NCBI RefSeq assembly: GCF_031454155.1
Contig: NZ_JAVDQG010000003.1
Coordinates: 248,001 to 312,000, forward strand
Length of the DNA stretch: 64,000 bases
Direction of reading: 5' to 3'
From: Desmospora profundinema
Lineage (GTDB): Bacteria; Bacillota; Bacilli; Thermoactinomycetales; DSM-45169
Position numbers and translations under genes: made by a program. Each line of letters starts with the position of its first letter. The stretch's first letter is position 1. The notes beneath the pieces are model-generated. The model was not told the origin of the DNA. It made no database searches and saw only the letters and a program-made list of their open reading frames with translations. Below are positions 17,463 to 27,692 of this stretch, piece after piece.

Positions 17463-20400
17463 AATCCAAGGAATCGATTCGGTGTTGGTTATCGGTTCCG
17501 GTCCCATCGTCATCGGACAGGCGGCGGAGTTTGACTACAGCGGAACCCAAGCTTGTCTGGCCTTAAGGGAAGAAGGTATCCGGGTCATACTGGCCAACCA
17601 TAACCCCGCCACCATCATGACGGATCCCGATGTGGCGGATGTGCTTTATATGGAGCCCCTGACTCCGGAGGTGCTGACGCGCATCATCGAGCGGGAGCGG
17701 CCGGATGCCCTTTTGGCCACGATGGGAGGCCAGACGGGACTTAACCTGGCGGTGGAGCTGGATGAACGGGGCGTATTAGACCGTTACGGGGTGCACCTTT
17801 TGGGTACGCCGGTAGAGACGATTAGACGTGGAGAGGATCGGGAAGCGTTTAAGCAAATGATGGAAAACATGGGCGAACCGGTTCCCCAAGGACAAACCGT
17901 CTCCACGGTGGAAGAGGCATTGGCGTTTGCGGAAGGCGTGGGTTACCCCGTTGTGGTCCGTCCGGCTTACACCTTGGGAGGGTTTGGCGGGGGAGCCGCT
18001 GACAGTCCGGCTGAGCTGACCAAGGTGGCCCGCCGCGGGCTGGCCGCCAGCCCGATCCGTCAGGTCCTGGTGGAGGAGAGCATTCTCGGCTGGAAAGAGA
18101 TCGAATACGAAATGATGCGGGATACAGCGGATACCTGTATCGCCGTCTGCAACATGGAAAATATCGATCCCGTCGGTGTTCATACCGGGGACAGCATGGT
18201 CACGGCCCCTTCTCAAACATTAACCGATCGGCAATACCAACAACTGCGTTCCGTCGCCTGCGATGTGATCCGTGCCTTGGAAGTGGTGGGAGGGTGCAAC
18301 ATCCAGTTTGCCCTCCATCCCGAAACGAGTGAATATCGCATCATCGAAGTAAACCCCCGGGTGAGCCGTTCCAGTGCTCTGGCTTCCAAAGCAACCGGAT
18401 ACCCGATCGCCCGTTTAGCTGCCAAATTGTGCCTGGGATATCGTCTGGATGAATGCCTCAACCCAGTCACGGGCCATACTTTCGCCAGTTTTGAACCGGC
18501 CCTGGATTATGTCGTGGTCAAACTCCCCCGCTGGCCGTTTGACCAGTTTCCGGGAGGCGAACGGGACTTGGGCACCCGCATGAAAGCGACCGGGGAAGTG
18601 ATGGCCCTGGGGCGTAATCTGGAGACCGCTTTGAATAAAGCGATCCGTTCCCTGGACCAGGGGTGTGACAGCTTGTTGCGTGGGCAGGATCGGGAGTTGT
18701 CCGATGACGAACTGTCTTTGCGCTTGCGCCGTGCCGACGATGGTCGCCTCTTTCTGCTGGGGGAAGCGTTTCGACGGGGGTGGGAGATGGAACGCATCCA
18801 TACCCTGACCGGGATCACCCCATACTTTTTGGATAAGATCCGAGGGATGGTGGAGTGGGAACAAACCTTGGCCGCCCAGAGTTGGGATACCGTTTCCGCT
18901 TCCTGTTTGAAGCAGGCGAAGGCGCGGGGAGTGGCGGATACCGTCCTGGCACGCTTGTGGCATGTTTCGGAGGAGACCGTTCGACAGCGTCTGTCCCAGC
19001 TGGGTTTGTTGCCGTCCTATAAGTGGGTGGACACATGCGCCGGCGAGTTTGTCGCCGATACTCCCTATTTTTACTCCTCCTGGCATGGGGCGGACGAAGT
19101 CGAGGTGGACACTCATCGTCCGCGGGCGTTGGTTGTGGGTTCCGGTCCCATCCGCATCGGACAGGGGATCGAATTTGATTATTGCTCCGTGCACGCCGCC
19201 AAATCGCTGCAGGAGCGCAATTGGTGCGCGGTTGTGGTCAATAACAATCCCGAAACCGTCAGTACCGATTTTGCGACGGCGGACCGCCTCTATTTTGAAC
19301 CCTTGACGGTGGAAGATGTCGTTCAAGTGGCACGCAAAGAACAGGTGGAGGGAGTGCTTGTTCAATTTGGAGGGCAGACCGCGATCCAACTGATCAAGGG
19401 ACTGGAAGAAGCGGGAGTGACCGTGTGGGGAACCACGTCGGATTTGATCGACCAAGTGGAGGATCGTCATCGTTTTTATAAACTACTGGATAAACTGGAT
19501 ATTCCTCATATTCCCGGCGAGACCGCCGACACGCCCGAGAAAGTCCTGGAGGTGGGAGACCGCCTGGGTTATCCGTTGCTGATTCGCCCTTCCTATGTGA
19601 TCGGAGGGAGGGGAATGCAGGTGGTGCGCAGCCGGCAGGAGCTGGAGTCTGTATTGGAAGAAACCGGACGCAGCGCCGGGGCGGAACGATTGTATCCCTT
19701 GTTGCTGGATCAGTTCCTGGAAGGGATGGAAGTGGAAGTGGACGCTGTCACCGATGGCCGGGACGTGTTGGTTCCCACTTTGGTCCAACATGTGGAGCGG
19801 GCCGGCATCCACTCGGGCGACAGTTTGGCTATTTTGGGAGCGCCCGATTTGGATGCAGAACTGGCGCGGACGGTGATGGAATACACAACAGCCATCACTC
19901 GTGAACTGGGCCATGTGGGATTGCTCAATATCCAGTTTGTCGTGGCGGATGATCGTGTGTATGCGCTGGAAGTGAACCCGCGTGCCTCCCGGACGGTGCC
20001 GATCATCTCAAAGGTGACAGGCGTTCCAATGGTCGATTGGGCCACTCGGGTGCAATTGGGTGAAAAACTGGCCTCTTTTGCCCCTACCGGCTTGATGCCG
20101 AAACCGGCAGGCTGGGCAGTGAAAGGTTCGGTCTTTTCCACCGCCAAGTTGTCGGGAGTCGATCCGGCACTCGGGCCGCGGATGAAGTCGACAGGGGAAG
20201 TATTGGGTGTAGGACGCACTCTGGAACAAGCATTGGCTAAGGCGGTTCCGTGGACGGTGACGGGTCCCTTGCCCCCCTTGACGAAAGGCAGCTCCCTTCT
20301 GTTGGCGGTGTCAGACGTACGCAAAGAGGAGTTGCTCCCGTGGGTGCATCAGCTGGCGGAAGCAGGCGTCTGTCTGGCGGCTACACCGGGAACGGCCCGT

Positions 20401-20682
20401 TTTCTGCGGAGCAAAGGGGTCCAAGTGGATGACTGTCCCCCCGACAACTGGGAATCATGGTTTGCCAATGACGATCCCAAAGCGGTGTTGGCCATCCCCA
20501 CACAGGGGGAGGATCCGAAACGAAACGGGTTCCGCCTCCGTCAGCTGTCGCTGGAATGGCAGGTCCCCTGCTTTACTTCGGTAGATACGTTCCGTGCCTG
20601 GTTGCGATCTGCGCCATGGATCGGCTCGATGGATGCGGAACCCTTCCAGGTTCCAAGGTTGAAGGAGATGATGATGGGATGA
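17455..20682 (+). CDS. carB: Carbamoyl-phosphate synthase large subunit
   Basis: 1075 residues from GTG 17455. Two homologous ATP-grasp halves are visible: the first begins VLVIGSGPIVIGQAAEFDYS, the second ALVVGSGPIRIGQGIEFDY at about 560. Each has a VNPRVSRSS or VNPRASRTV metal-binding segment. A C-terminal allosteric domain follows from about 945. It makes carbamoyl phosphate from bicarbonate, ammonia and two ATP. Full length. The stop codon overlaps the argF start (ATGA). Confidence 0.98.
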   Translation: MGKIQGIDSVLVIGSGPIVIGQAAEFDYSGTQACLALREEGIRVILANHNPATIMTDPDVADVLYMEPLTPEVLTRIIERERPDALLATMGGQTGLNLAVELDERGVLDRYGVHLLGTPVETIRRGEDREAFKQMMENMGEPVPQGQTVSTVEEALAFAEGVGYPVVVRPAYTLGGFGGGAADSPAELTKVARRGLAASPIRQVLVEESILGWKEIEYEMMRDTADTCIAVCNMENIDPVGVHTGDSMVTAPSQTLTDRQYQQLRSVACDVIRALEVVGGCNIQFALHPETSEYRIIEVNPRVSRSSALASKATGYPIARLAAKLCLGYRLDECLNPVTGHTFASFEPALDYVVVKLPRWPFDQFPGGERDLGTRMKATGEVMALGRNLETALNKAIRSLDQGCDSLLRGQDRELSDDELSLRLRRADDGRLFLLGEAFRRGWEMERIHTLTGITPYFLDKIRGMVEWEQTLAAQSWDTVSASCLKQAKARGVADTVLARLWHVSEETVRQRLSQLGLLPSYKWVDTCAGEFVADTPYFYSSWHGADEVEVDTHRPRALVVGSGPIRIGQGIEFDYCSVHAAKSLQERNWCAVVVNNNPETVSTDFATADRLYFEPLTVEDVVQVARKEQVEGVLVQFGGQTAIQLIKGLEEAGVTVWGTTSDLIDQVEDRHRFYKLLDKLDIPHIPGETADTPEKVLEVGDRLGYPLLIRPSYVIGGRGMQVVRSRQELESVLEETGRSAGAERLYPLLLDQFLEGMEVEVDAVTDGRDVLVPTLVQHVERAGIHSGDSLAILGAPDLDAELARTVMEYTTAITRELGHVGLLNIQFVVADDRVYALEVNPRASRTVPIISKVTGVPMVDWATRVQLGEKLASFAPTGLMPKPAGWAVKGSVFSTAKLSGVDPALGPRMKSTGEVLGVGRTLEQALAKAVPWTVTGPLPPLTKGSSLLLAVSDVRKEELLPWVHQLAEAGVCLAATPGTARFLRSKGVQVDDCPPDNWESWFANDDPKAVLAIPTQGEDPKRNGFRLRQLSLEWQVPCFTSVDTFRAWLRSAPWIGSMDAEPFQVPRLKEMMMG

Positions 20683-21647
20683 GTGCCAGTTTGACAACGA
20701 TGCCGATTCCACCGGCTCTGGCGGGAAGGGATTTCCTGGCGGTATCCGATACTTCGGCGGAGGAGATTCGCGACCTGATTCGCCATGCTCTCTGGCTGAA
20801 AGAGCAGAAAAAAGCCGGGCACGCCTATCGCCCCTTAGCAGGTAAATCCTTGGCCATGATATTCGACAAACCGTCCACCCGTACCCGGACTTCCTTTGAA
20901 GCCGGTATGGCCCAATTGGGAGGACATCCCCTTTCGCTAAACCGGCAGGAGCTGCAGTTGGGACGGGGAGAGAGTGTGGAGGATACCGCCCGCATTCTAT
21001 CCGGATATGTGGATGCAGTCCTGATCCGAACGTTTCAACATGATACGGTCCAAAAGCTGGCGGAGAACGCCTCTATCCCGGTGATCAACGGATTGACGGA
21101 TTCTCACCACCCTTGTCAAGCCTTGGCTGATTTGATGACGGTGATCGAATGTAAACCCGAACAGGACTCGGTGCGTCTGGCTTATGTGGGAGACGGAAAC
21201 AATGTTCTACACTCGTTGGCAGAAGCGGCGGCCCTGACAGGCTGGGAGCTGGTGGCTGCTACCCCGCCAGGCTATGAACCGGATCCGGTAATCTGGCAAC
21301 AGGCGGCTGACATCGCTCTTGTCAACGGCGGTCGCCTCCATCTCGTTCAGGATCCCAAGGAAGCGGTGGCCCAAGCGGATGCCGTCTATACGGACGTCTG
21401 GGCCAGCATGGGGCAGGAAGAGGAGAAAGAGCAGCGGTTGCGGGACTTTACCGGATTTCAGGTGGATGCGTCCCTGATGCAGCTGGCCCAGCCTGACGCG
21501 GTTTTCCTCCACTGCCTACCCGCATACCGGGGGCTGGAAGTGACGGCAGAAGTGATGGAGGGTCCGCAGTCGGAGGTTTTCCGGCAGGCGGAAAACCGGC
21601 TGCATGCACAAAAGGCGCTGCTGACCTCATTATTGTCGGATGGATAG
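20679..21647 (+). CDS. argF: Ornithine carbamoyltransferase
   Basis: 322 residues from ATG 20679, overlapping the carB stop by four bases, with AAGGAG 12 bases upstream. The carbamoyl phosphate site STRTRTSFE lies near residue 60, HPCQALAD near 147 and the ornithine-site HCLPAYRG near 285. It joins carbamoyl phosphate and ornithine into citrulline. Last gene of the operon; a strong terminator follows. The catabolic form is unlikely given this context. Confidence 0.97.
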   Translation: MSASLTTMPIPPALAGRDFLAVSDTSAEEIRDLIRHALWLKEQKKAGHAYRPLAGKSLAMIFDKPSTRTRTSFEAGMAQLGGHPLSLNRQELQLGRGESVEDTARILSGYVDAVLIRTFQHDTVQKLAENASIPVINGLTDSHHPCQALADLMTVIECKPEQDSVRLAYVGDGNNVLHSLAEAAALTGWELVAATPPGYEPDPVIWQQAADIALVNGGRLHLVQDPKEAVAQADAVYTDVWASMGQEEEKEQRLRDFTGFQVDASLMQLAQPDAVFLHCLPAYRGLEVTAEVMEGPQSEVFRQAENRLHAQKALLTSLLSDG

Positions 21648-21677
21648 GGATAGAAGGGGTCATGACCTGATATCGTT

Positions 21678-21710
21678 AAAAGGATACGCCTATTGTGCGT
21701 ATCCTTTTTT
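21678..21710 (+). terminator. Terminator between argF and appC
   Basis: AAAAGGATACGC (21678-21689) pairs with GCGTATCCTTTT (21697-21708), with six T residues on the plus strand and four on the minus strand. It can serve both convergent operons. Confidence 0.93.
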
Positions 21711-21739
21711 GTTGGTCGCCCATAGCCTCACTCATTTGA

Positions 21740-22642
21740 TTAATGGGCTTTTGGATTAAACGCATCTTTCACCCCTTCGCCGAAAAAATTGATCGCCAAT
21801 ATTGTGAACGAAACGCAAATCGCCGGCGGAACCCATATCCACGGCTTGTTTTGCAAGACATCTCTTTCTCTCGCCTCCATCAGCATGTTCCCCCAACTCG
21901 GGGTGTCCGTCGGAACGCCGATTCCGATAAAGCTCAAGCCGGCCTCAGCCACGATATACAATGCCAACAAGAGCGTGGCCTGTACGATGATGGTCGTCAT
22001 CACGTTTGGCAGCAAGTGCTTGATAATAATCATCCCTGGTTTGGTGCCGATGGATCGAGCGGCGAGAATATACTCATTTTCTTTTTCTGCCAGAATGACG
22101 CTGCGGACGATACGCGCTACACTTCCCCAGGTGAGAACACTAAAAACGATGACCAAACTCCATGCATTGGTTAATTTTCCGAGTAGAATGGAGTTTAACA
22201 CGATCGCAAACACCATAAACGGGAAGTTCATCATAAAATCCGTCAATCGCATGAGCAAGCTGTCGACCCAACCGCCAAAATACCCTGCGACCGCTCCAAT
22301 CGTCGTGCCGATCAGCGTTACAAAAAAGGTGGAGGCTAGTCCGATCGTCAAAGAAACCCTGCCCCCGTAGAGTGTTCTCGTAAAGACATCCCGTCCGTTT
22401 TTATCGGTTCCCAACCAGTGTTCGGAAGACGGCTCCAAGCTGATCTTATCCGTATGAATGCGGGAGATATCAGTCGTTGTCACATATGGAGCCAGAAACG
22501 ATAGGGCGATCATAAAAATGAGAAACAATGCACTCAAAACGGCCAATTTCCTTCTCATAAACTTTTTTCTGGCTAATGCCCACGGTGAGAGAGATTGGTG
22601 CGGCTTACTCTTTAATGCAGTCTCATGGGTGACAACATTCAT
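21740..22642 (-). CDS. appC: Oligopeptide ABC transporter permease, AppC type
   Basis: 300 residues if the third of three adjacent Met codons (22642) is used, which suits the spacing to GAGGTGG; the first is 22648. Six membrane segments are visible, starting with AVLSALFLIFMIALSFL. The N-terminal OppC block HWLGTDKNGRDVFTR and the EAA-loop ILAARSIGTKPGMIIIKHLLPN are conserved. Last gene of appDFABC. With AppB it forms the membrane channel for peptides. Confidence 0.93.
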   Translation of the reverse strand: MNVVTHETALKSKPHQSLSPWALARKKFMRRKLAVLSALFLIFMIALSFLAPYVTTTDISRIHTDKISLEPSSEHWLGTDKNGRDVFTRTLYGGRVSLTIGLASTFFVTLIGTTIGAVAGYFGGWVDSLLMRLTDFMMNFPFMVFAIVLNSILLGKLTNAWSLVIVFSVLTWGSVARIVRSVILAEKENEYILAARSIGTKPGMIIIKHLLPNVMTTIIVQATLLLALYIVAEAGLSFIGIGVPTDTPSWGNMLMEARERDVLQNKPWIWVPPAICVSFTILAINFFGEGVKDAFNPKAH

Positions 22643-22654
22643 CATCATCCACCT

Positions 22655-23617
22655 CTAGTAACGAATTCTCGGATCGACTACCCCGTATAATAAGTCGGCA
22701 ACGAGGTTGCCCAACAACGTTAACAGCGAGAGTAACATGGTCAGGGACATGACGACGGCGTAATCTCTTGTATCAATAGAAGAAACGAACAACATCCCAA
22801 TGCCGGGATAGGTAAAAATCGTCTCGGTAATAATGGCCCCGCCAATTAAAGCGGCTAAGTCGAATCCCAAAAACGTTACCAGTGGAATAATCGAATTTCT
22901 TAAAATATGTTTGTTGTAAATGGCCGATTCTTTCGTCCCTTTGGCTTTGGCTGTACGAACATAGTCCTTTCGACTGTTTTGAATGATGTCATTGCGCAAA
23001 AACTGTGTATAGGATGCGGTCGAAAACACTCCTAACGTCACAGCCGGCAGCAGTACATGCTGCATTCGGCTTTGCCAATAATCCCATGTCCCTTCCTCTA
23101 AACCGGGCGTATAGGAACCACTTGACGGAAGCCAGCCTAATTTAAAAGCGACAAAGTAGATCGCGACGATGGCGATAATATACTGTGGAATCGCAATACC
23201 GGCATAATTAAACGTTGCAATCGCATGATCCCCGATGGTGTACGGTTTTCTTCCTGCGTACATCCCCATTGAAAAAGCGAGAATGTATGTGATGATAAGG
23301 GATGTGATCGCCAAAAACAGTGTGTTTGGGATCCGTTCTGCAATCACTTCACTGACTGGTTTTTTATATGTGGTCGATTTTCCGAAATCTCCCTGTGCGA
23401 AGCTCGTTATCCAACGCATGTATTGAACGTGGATCGGGTCGTTGTATCCGAGTTTTTCACGCATTTCCTCGATGTACTCCGGATTGGTATTGTTCGGGTC
23501 GATCTCCCCCCCGAAGGGGTCCCCTGGCATGAGCTTTGCCAGGGTAAATACAACGATGGAGATCAGGATCAACAGCGGGATGATCGCTAGTATTCTGCGC
23601 AGTGTATAGGCTAACAT
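22655..23617 (-). CDS. appB: Oligopeptide ABC transporter permease, AppB type
   Basis: 320 residues. It starts LAYTLRRILAIIPLLILISI, with PGDPFGG near residue 32 and the EAA loop DYVRTAKAKGTKESAIYNKH near 225. The first long extracytoplasmic loop (about 33-95) is typical of DppB/OppB. The ATG follows AAGGAG. It lies 28 bases after appA on the minus strand. Confidence 0.93.
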   Translation of the reverse strand: MLAYTLRRILAIIPLLILISIVVFTLAKLMPGDPFGGEIDPNNTNPEYIEEMREKLGYNDPIHVQYMRWITSFAQGDFGKSTTYKKPVSEVIAERIPNTLFLAITSLIITYILAFSMGMYAGRKPYTIGDHAIATFNYAGIAIPQYIIAIVAIYFVAFKLGWLPSSGSYTPGLEEGTWDYWQSRMQHVLLPAVTLGVFSTASYTQFLRNDIIQNSRKDYVRTAKAKGTKESAIYNKHILRNSIIPLVTFLGFDLAALIGGAIITETIFTYPGIGMLFVSSIDTRDYAVVMSLTMLLSLLTLLGNLVADLLYGVVDPRIRY

Positions 23618-23645
23618 GAAAATGTCTCCTTATCTGCGAATGGTC

Positions 23646-25313
23646 CTATTTCACATACCATTGATGGAAATCGCGCAGTCCGGTGGCATCGATGACGACA
23701 CCGTGCAGACGTTGGTTCATCCCGTACAAGTCCATGTTCTCCCAGAGGGGCAGGGCGGGAAGTTCATCGTTAAACAGCTGCTGCCATTTCACGTATTTAT
23801 CTTTCCGGTAATCGCGGTCAAACGCTTTGTCACTCAACGCTTCTTTTAGGAGTTGATCAGATTCTTCATTCACCCAGCGACCGAAATTCCACTCTGCCGT
23901 ACTGGCCCATAGTCCGCTCGGATCCGGGTCACTGCCTACAACCCAAGCACCGAAAAACACTTCCAACTCTTTATCATCGTTATCTTTCATTTCGTTATAG
24001 GTATTAAACTCAACCAGCTGCCCGGTTGCCAGTTTGGCATTGAGACCGACATCTTTCCAGTTTTGAATGATGGCCTGGGCACGTCCTTCAAATGCGGACG
24101 GGCCCGCATAGTGGCCGAATTTAATCTCAAATTTGTTGCCGCCCGGATCTTCCCTGAACCCATCTCCGTCCATATCTTTATAGCCCGCTTGATCAAGCAG
24201 TTGCTCTGCTTTCTTCTTATCGTAGTGATACGGGGTCAGTTCTGAATCGTCGGCTCGAATCCAGTGAACAGACGGGATCGGTGAATCAACCGGCGTGGCT
24301 TTACCGGCGAGATAGGCATTGATTAAAGCCTCTCGGTCAAGGGCGTAAAACATCGCTTGACGCAACCGCTTATCTTGATACTTCTCGTAATCGTCGACGG
24401 CTTTCCGTTTGTCTTTGTCCCAATGGCCGAAGCGAAAGCCGATGTATGAATACCCCAGCCCTTCTTGTTCCTTTACATCGATATGGGGGACGGATTCCAG
24501 CTGTTCGACGTCATCCGGGCGAATCTCCATGATATCGACTTCACCGTTTTCTAACGATCCCACTGAAAGGGACGGATCGATCACCTTAATCGTCACTTCC
24601 GCCAATTTCGGCTTGCCTTGCCAGTAATCATCAAACCGTTCTAACAGAACGTACTCCCCGGGCGTAATCTTTTTCACCTTGAAAGGTCCCAATCCCACTG
24701 GTGTTTCCTGTACTTCTTTGGAGCTGGAAAGTTCAGCGACGGCGAGCCCTTCCAGTGCTTTCTTGGGCATGGGCCGAGTCCATAAGTTCTCCAAGTTGTT
24801 GACTTTCTTTTCTTTAAATGTCACTTTTGCTGTATAAGGGTCGACAATCTCAAAACCGGAGATGCTGTCCGCTTTTCCTTTTCGGTATTCGTCTGCCCCT
24901 TTAATATTTTCAACATAATTGTAGCGAGGTCCGTCATAATCGGGATCAGCGATAACTTCAAGGGCGAACTGCCAATCTTCCATCGTCAGTTCTTCCCCGT
25001 TGTGCCACTTGATGCCTTTTTCGATGGTAAAGGTATACGTGATGTTGTCGTCCGACTCCCATTTTGCGATATGAGGCTGATATTCCATCTTTTCATTGAC
25101 TTTAATTAGATCATCATGGATAAAATCGTTTACTTGGGAATCGATCGCACTCCCTGCAAAACCGGGGATAAACAACCCTTCCGGTGCTTGATCCACCGCA
25201 TAGGTGATCGTGTCCTTGCCTTTTTCCTTTATAGCCGAACTGCCGCTACAAGCTGCTAAAAACAGCGACATGAGCAACATCATGGACAATAAGACGGTAA
25301 GTGACCGTTTCAT
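23646..25313 (-). CDS. appA: Oligopeptide-binding lipoprotein, AppA type
   Basis: 555 residues. The signal peptide ends with the lipobox LFLAAC (Cys 22), so it is anchored outside the membrane. It is a SBP_bac_5 family protein: IEKGIKWHNGEELTMEDW and PVGLGPFKVKKITPGEYV mark the family. It captures peptides for AppBC. The gene order D-F-A-B-C equals the Bacillus subtilis app operon. The exact ligand cannot be told; nickel or opine transport are alternatives for the family, but the order favours peptides. Confidence 0.92.
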   Translation of the reverse strand: MKRSLTVLLSMMLLMSLFLAACSGSSAIKEKGKDTITYAVDQAPEGLFIPGFAGSAIDSQVNDFIHDDLIKVNEKMEYQPHIAKWESDDNITYTFTIEKGIKWHNGEELTMEDWQFALEVIADPDYDGPRYNYVENIKGADEYRKGKADSISGFEIVDPYTAKVTFKEKKVNNLENLWTRPMPKKALEGLAVAELSSSKEVQETPVGLGPFKVKKITPGEYVLLERFDDYWQGKPKLAEVTIKVIDPSLSVGSLENGEVDIMEIRPDDVEQLESVPHIDVKEQEGLGYSYIGFRFGHWDKDKRKAVDDYEKYQDKRLRQAMFYALDREALINAYLAGKATPVDSPIPSVHWIRADDSELTPYHYDKKKAEQLLDQAGYKDMDGDGFREDPGGNKFEIKFGHYAGPSAFEGRAQAIIQNWKDVGLNAKLATGQLVEFNTYNEMKDNDDKELEVFFGAWVVGSDPDPSGLWASTAEWNFGRWVNEESDQLLKEALSDKAFDRDYRKDKYVKWQQLFNDELPALPLWENMDLYGMNQRLHGVVIDATGLRDFHQWYVK

Positions 25314-25341
25314 TGATTACGCCCCCTCAGAGTATTGATGA

Positions 25342-26325
25342 TTACCCATGCAGAAAACAAGCGACTTGATGCTTGGGTCTCACCTCCTTTAAAACCGGCC
25401 TTTTCTCCCGGCATTCGGGCATCACGTGTGGGCACCTCGGATGAAACGAACATCCCGTTGGAGGATTGGCAGGATTAGGGACATCTCCTTTTAACACGAT
25501 GCGTTCTTTCCGACTGCGCGGATCAGGAATCGGGATCGCGGATAATAACGCTTGTGTATAAGGGTGAAGGGGTTCTCTGTACAAACTCTCTCCCTGTGCA
25601 ACTTCTATCATCTGACCCAAATACATCACCCCGATTCGATCACTCATATGCTTGACGACACTTAAATCATGGGCGATGAAGATAAACGTCAGCTTAAACT
25701 CTTCTTGTAAGCGCTTTAAAAGATTTAACACTTGCGATTGTACGGACACATCCAGTGCCGATACCGGTTCGTCGGCGATGATAAGTTTCGGTTTGAGGGC
25801 CAGCGCTCGCGCAATCCCGATTCGTTGTCGTTGGCCGCCGGAAAATTCATGTGGGTATTTGTAGTAGGCATCATAGGTCAAACCGACCTTGACGAGCAGA
25901 TCCATCACTTGGGCTTTTATTTTCTCTTTCGGCAGCTTGTTAAAGTTTAGAATCGGTTCGGCTAAAATATTCCCGACCATCATCTTGGGGTTTAATGAAG
26001 CATACGGGTCCTGAAACACCATCTGAAGATCCTGTCTGATTTTTCGTAAGGTGCTTCCCTTTACATCGGTGATGTCTTGGCCGGCAAAACGAATGGAGCC
26101 CTCCGTCGGACGGTCAAGCCGTAAGATTGTGCGTCCTGTCGTCGATTTACCGCATCCGGATTCGCCGACAAGACCGAAGGTTTCTCCTTTATAAACATCG
26201 AGGCTGATATTATCCACGGCTTTGACATGGCCGATCGTCCGCTGTAGAAAGCCCTTTTTTATCGGAAAATATTTTTTCAAGTTTTTCACTTGAAGCAGGG
26301 GCTTCTTATTCTCTGTTACACTCAT
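25342..26325 (-). CDS. appF: Oligopeptide ABC transporter ATPase, AppF type
   Basis: 327 residues. Walker [10 protein letters not shown] near residue 53, signature [15 protein letters not shown], Walker [13 protein letters not shown], and the OppF C-terminal extension with [14 protein letters not shown], whose cysteines bind an iron-sulphur cluster in related proteins. Its start overlaps the appD stop by four bases (ATGA). It pairs with AppD to drive import. Confidence 0.94.
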   Translation of the reverse strand: MSVTENKKPLLQVKNLKKYFPIKKGFLQRTIGHVKAVDNISLDVYKGETFGLVGESGCGKSTTGRTILRLDRPTEGSIRFAGQDITDVKGSTLRKIRQDLQMVFQDPYASLNPKMMVGNILAEPILNFNKLPKEKIKAQVMDLLVKVGLTYDAYYKYPHEFSGGQRQRIGIARALALKPKLIIADEPVSALDVSVQSQVLNLLKRLQEEFKLTFIFIAHDLSVVKHMSDRIGVMYLGQMIEVAQGESLYREPLHPYTQALLSAIPIPDPRSRKERIVLKGDVPNPANPPTGCSFHPRCPHVMPECREKRPVLKEVRPKHQVACFLHG

Positions 26326-27338
26326 GTGTTAACCCTCGTTTTGTTGGGATAGCTGGTATCATAAAGCAAACATCTGACGTCATGACCGGGTTCATTCTCT
26401 TTGAGCTCAGGCTTTACACATTGACAGTCAGTGGTCGCTTTCGGACAGCGATCGGCAAAACGACAGCCGATATCGGATAATTTTGTGAGAGGCGGCACGA
26501 CACCTGGGATCGAATCGAGTGTGTGCCTGGTTTGTTCCAGTTTCGGAATCGAACCGAGCAGTGCTTCTGTATAGGGGTGTTTTGGCGCGTAAAACAGGCG
26601 TTCCACATCTGTCTTTTCAATGATTTCTCCGGCGTACATCACAAGGACGTAGTCGCATAGCTCCGCAACCACACCAAGATCGTGTGTGATCAGCAAAATC
26701 GCCATTTCTTTTTGATCCTGAATCTCGGTCAACAGCTCTAAGATTTGGGCTTGAATCGTTACATCCAGCGCCGTTGTCGGCTCATCGGCAATTAGTAGCT
26801 GCGGGTGATTCGCAATGGCCATCGCAATCATCACCCGCTGTCTCATTCCTCCTGACAGCTGGTGCGGATATTCCTTTAAAACTTTGTCTGGGCGGGAAAT
26901 CCCTACTTGTTGTAATAGTGCGACGGCCCGTTCATTTGCTTCCCGCTTGCTGATGGTTAAGTGGTTGAACAGCACTTCTGTCAATTGAAAGCCGATGGAG
27001 AATACGGGATTTAATGCGGTCATCGGCTCTTGAAAAATCATGGAAATGTTCTTACCGCGAATCTCATCCATTTGTTTGTCTGTTTTTTTTGTCAAATCCA
27101 AACCGTTTAAGTAGATCTCTCCCGACACTATGCAAGCATTTTCCTTTGGTAACAACTTCATGATGGAGAGCGACATCACGCTTTTGCCACAGCCCGATTC
27201 ACCGACGACCCCGACGACTTCTCGTTTTTTCACTTTCAATGACACATCGCGGATCGCATGGTAAAACTGGTTATCAATCGTAAAACCGGCAGATAAGTTC
27301 TCGACTTCCAGTAAGTCGCGTGGATGGCTTTGAAGCAT
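26322..27338 (-). CDS. appD: Oligopeptide ABC transporter ATPase, AppD type
   Basis: 338 residues from ATG 27338, behind AGGAGG. The frame stays open upstream to 27488 but without a binding site or family similarity. Walker [10 protein letters not shown], signature LSGGMRQRVMIAMAI, Walker B LLIADEPTTALD, and the C-terminal CRFADRCPKATTDC are visible. First gene of the appDFABC operon. Confidence 0.94.
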   Translation of the reverse strand: MLQSHPRDLLEVENLSAGFTIDNQFYHAIRDVSLKVKKREVVGVVGESGCGKSVMSLSIMKLLPKENACIVSGEIYLNGLDLTKKTDKQMDEIRGKNISMIFQEPMTALNPVFSIGFQLTEVLFNHLTISKREANERAVALLQQVGISRPDKVLKEYPHQLSGGMRQRVMIAMAIANHPQLLIADEPTTALDVTIQAQILELLTEIQDQKEMAILLITHDLGVVAELCDYVLVMYAGEIIEKTDVERLFYAPKHPYTEALLGSIPKLEQTRHTLDSIPGVVPPLTKLSDIGCRFADRCPKATTDCQCVKPELKENEPGHDVRCLLYDTSYPNKTRVNT

Positions 27339-27692
27339 AACGACCTCCTGATTTCTCTTAGATTCCAATGGCACTTCATATTTTTTAATATCGATAAACA
27401 GATTACGGTTACCAGATGGGGTATGAGTATGTTTTGCAAACGAACGGGTATGTAAATAAGATTGATATGCATCATGTATAAGTTTCATAATAATAGCTTG
27501 TTAGTCGGTTGGATAAAGTTTAATTAATATGTAAATTCTATATAACTACTCGTAATTCCTGCATTTCAAAATGTTATAAGTGCTCCTGTTTTCTATTGAA
27601 AAGAAAAATGAAAACATTCTCTTTACAAAGAAACGGATGGAGAGGTAAGCTGAAGCGGCGGACTACTTTAAACACAGGGAAGGGGGGACAGG
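27339..27692. other. AT-rich intergenic region between appD and the 27693 gene
   Basis: 354 bases, clearly richer in A and T than its surroundings, with divergent genes on each side. On the minus strand TTGAAA (27569-27564) and TATATA (27544-27539) are 19 bases apart and could be the app promoter, though the spacing is long. No RNA gene or credible small frame was seen. Confidence 0.5.

Noticed and set aside
18415-19470. 351-codon frame opposite carB
   Set aside because: Long open shadow produced by GC-biased codon use in carB; no binding site and no family similarity.
27339-27488. N-terminal extension of AppD by 50 residues
   Set aside because: No ribosome binding site at 27488, no similarity to OppD N-termini, and AGGAGG sits before the ATG at 27338.
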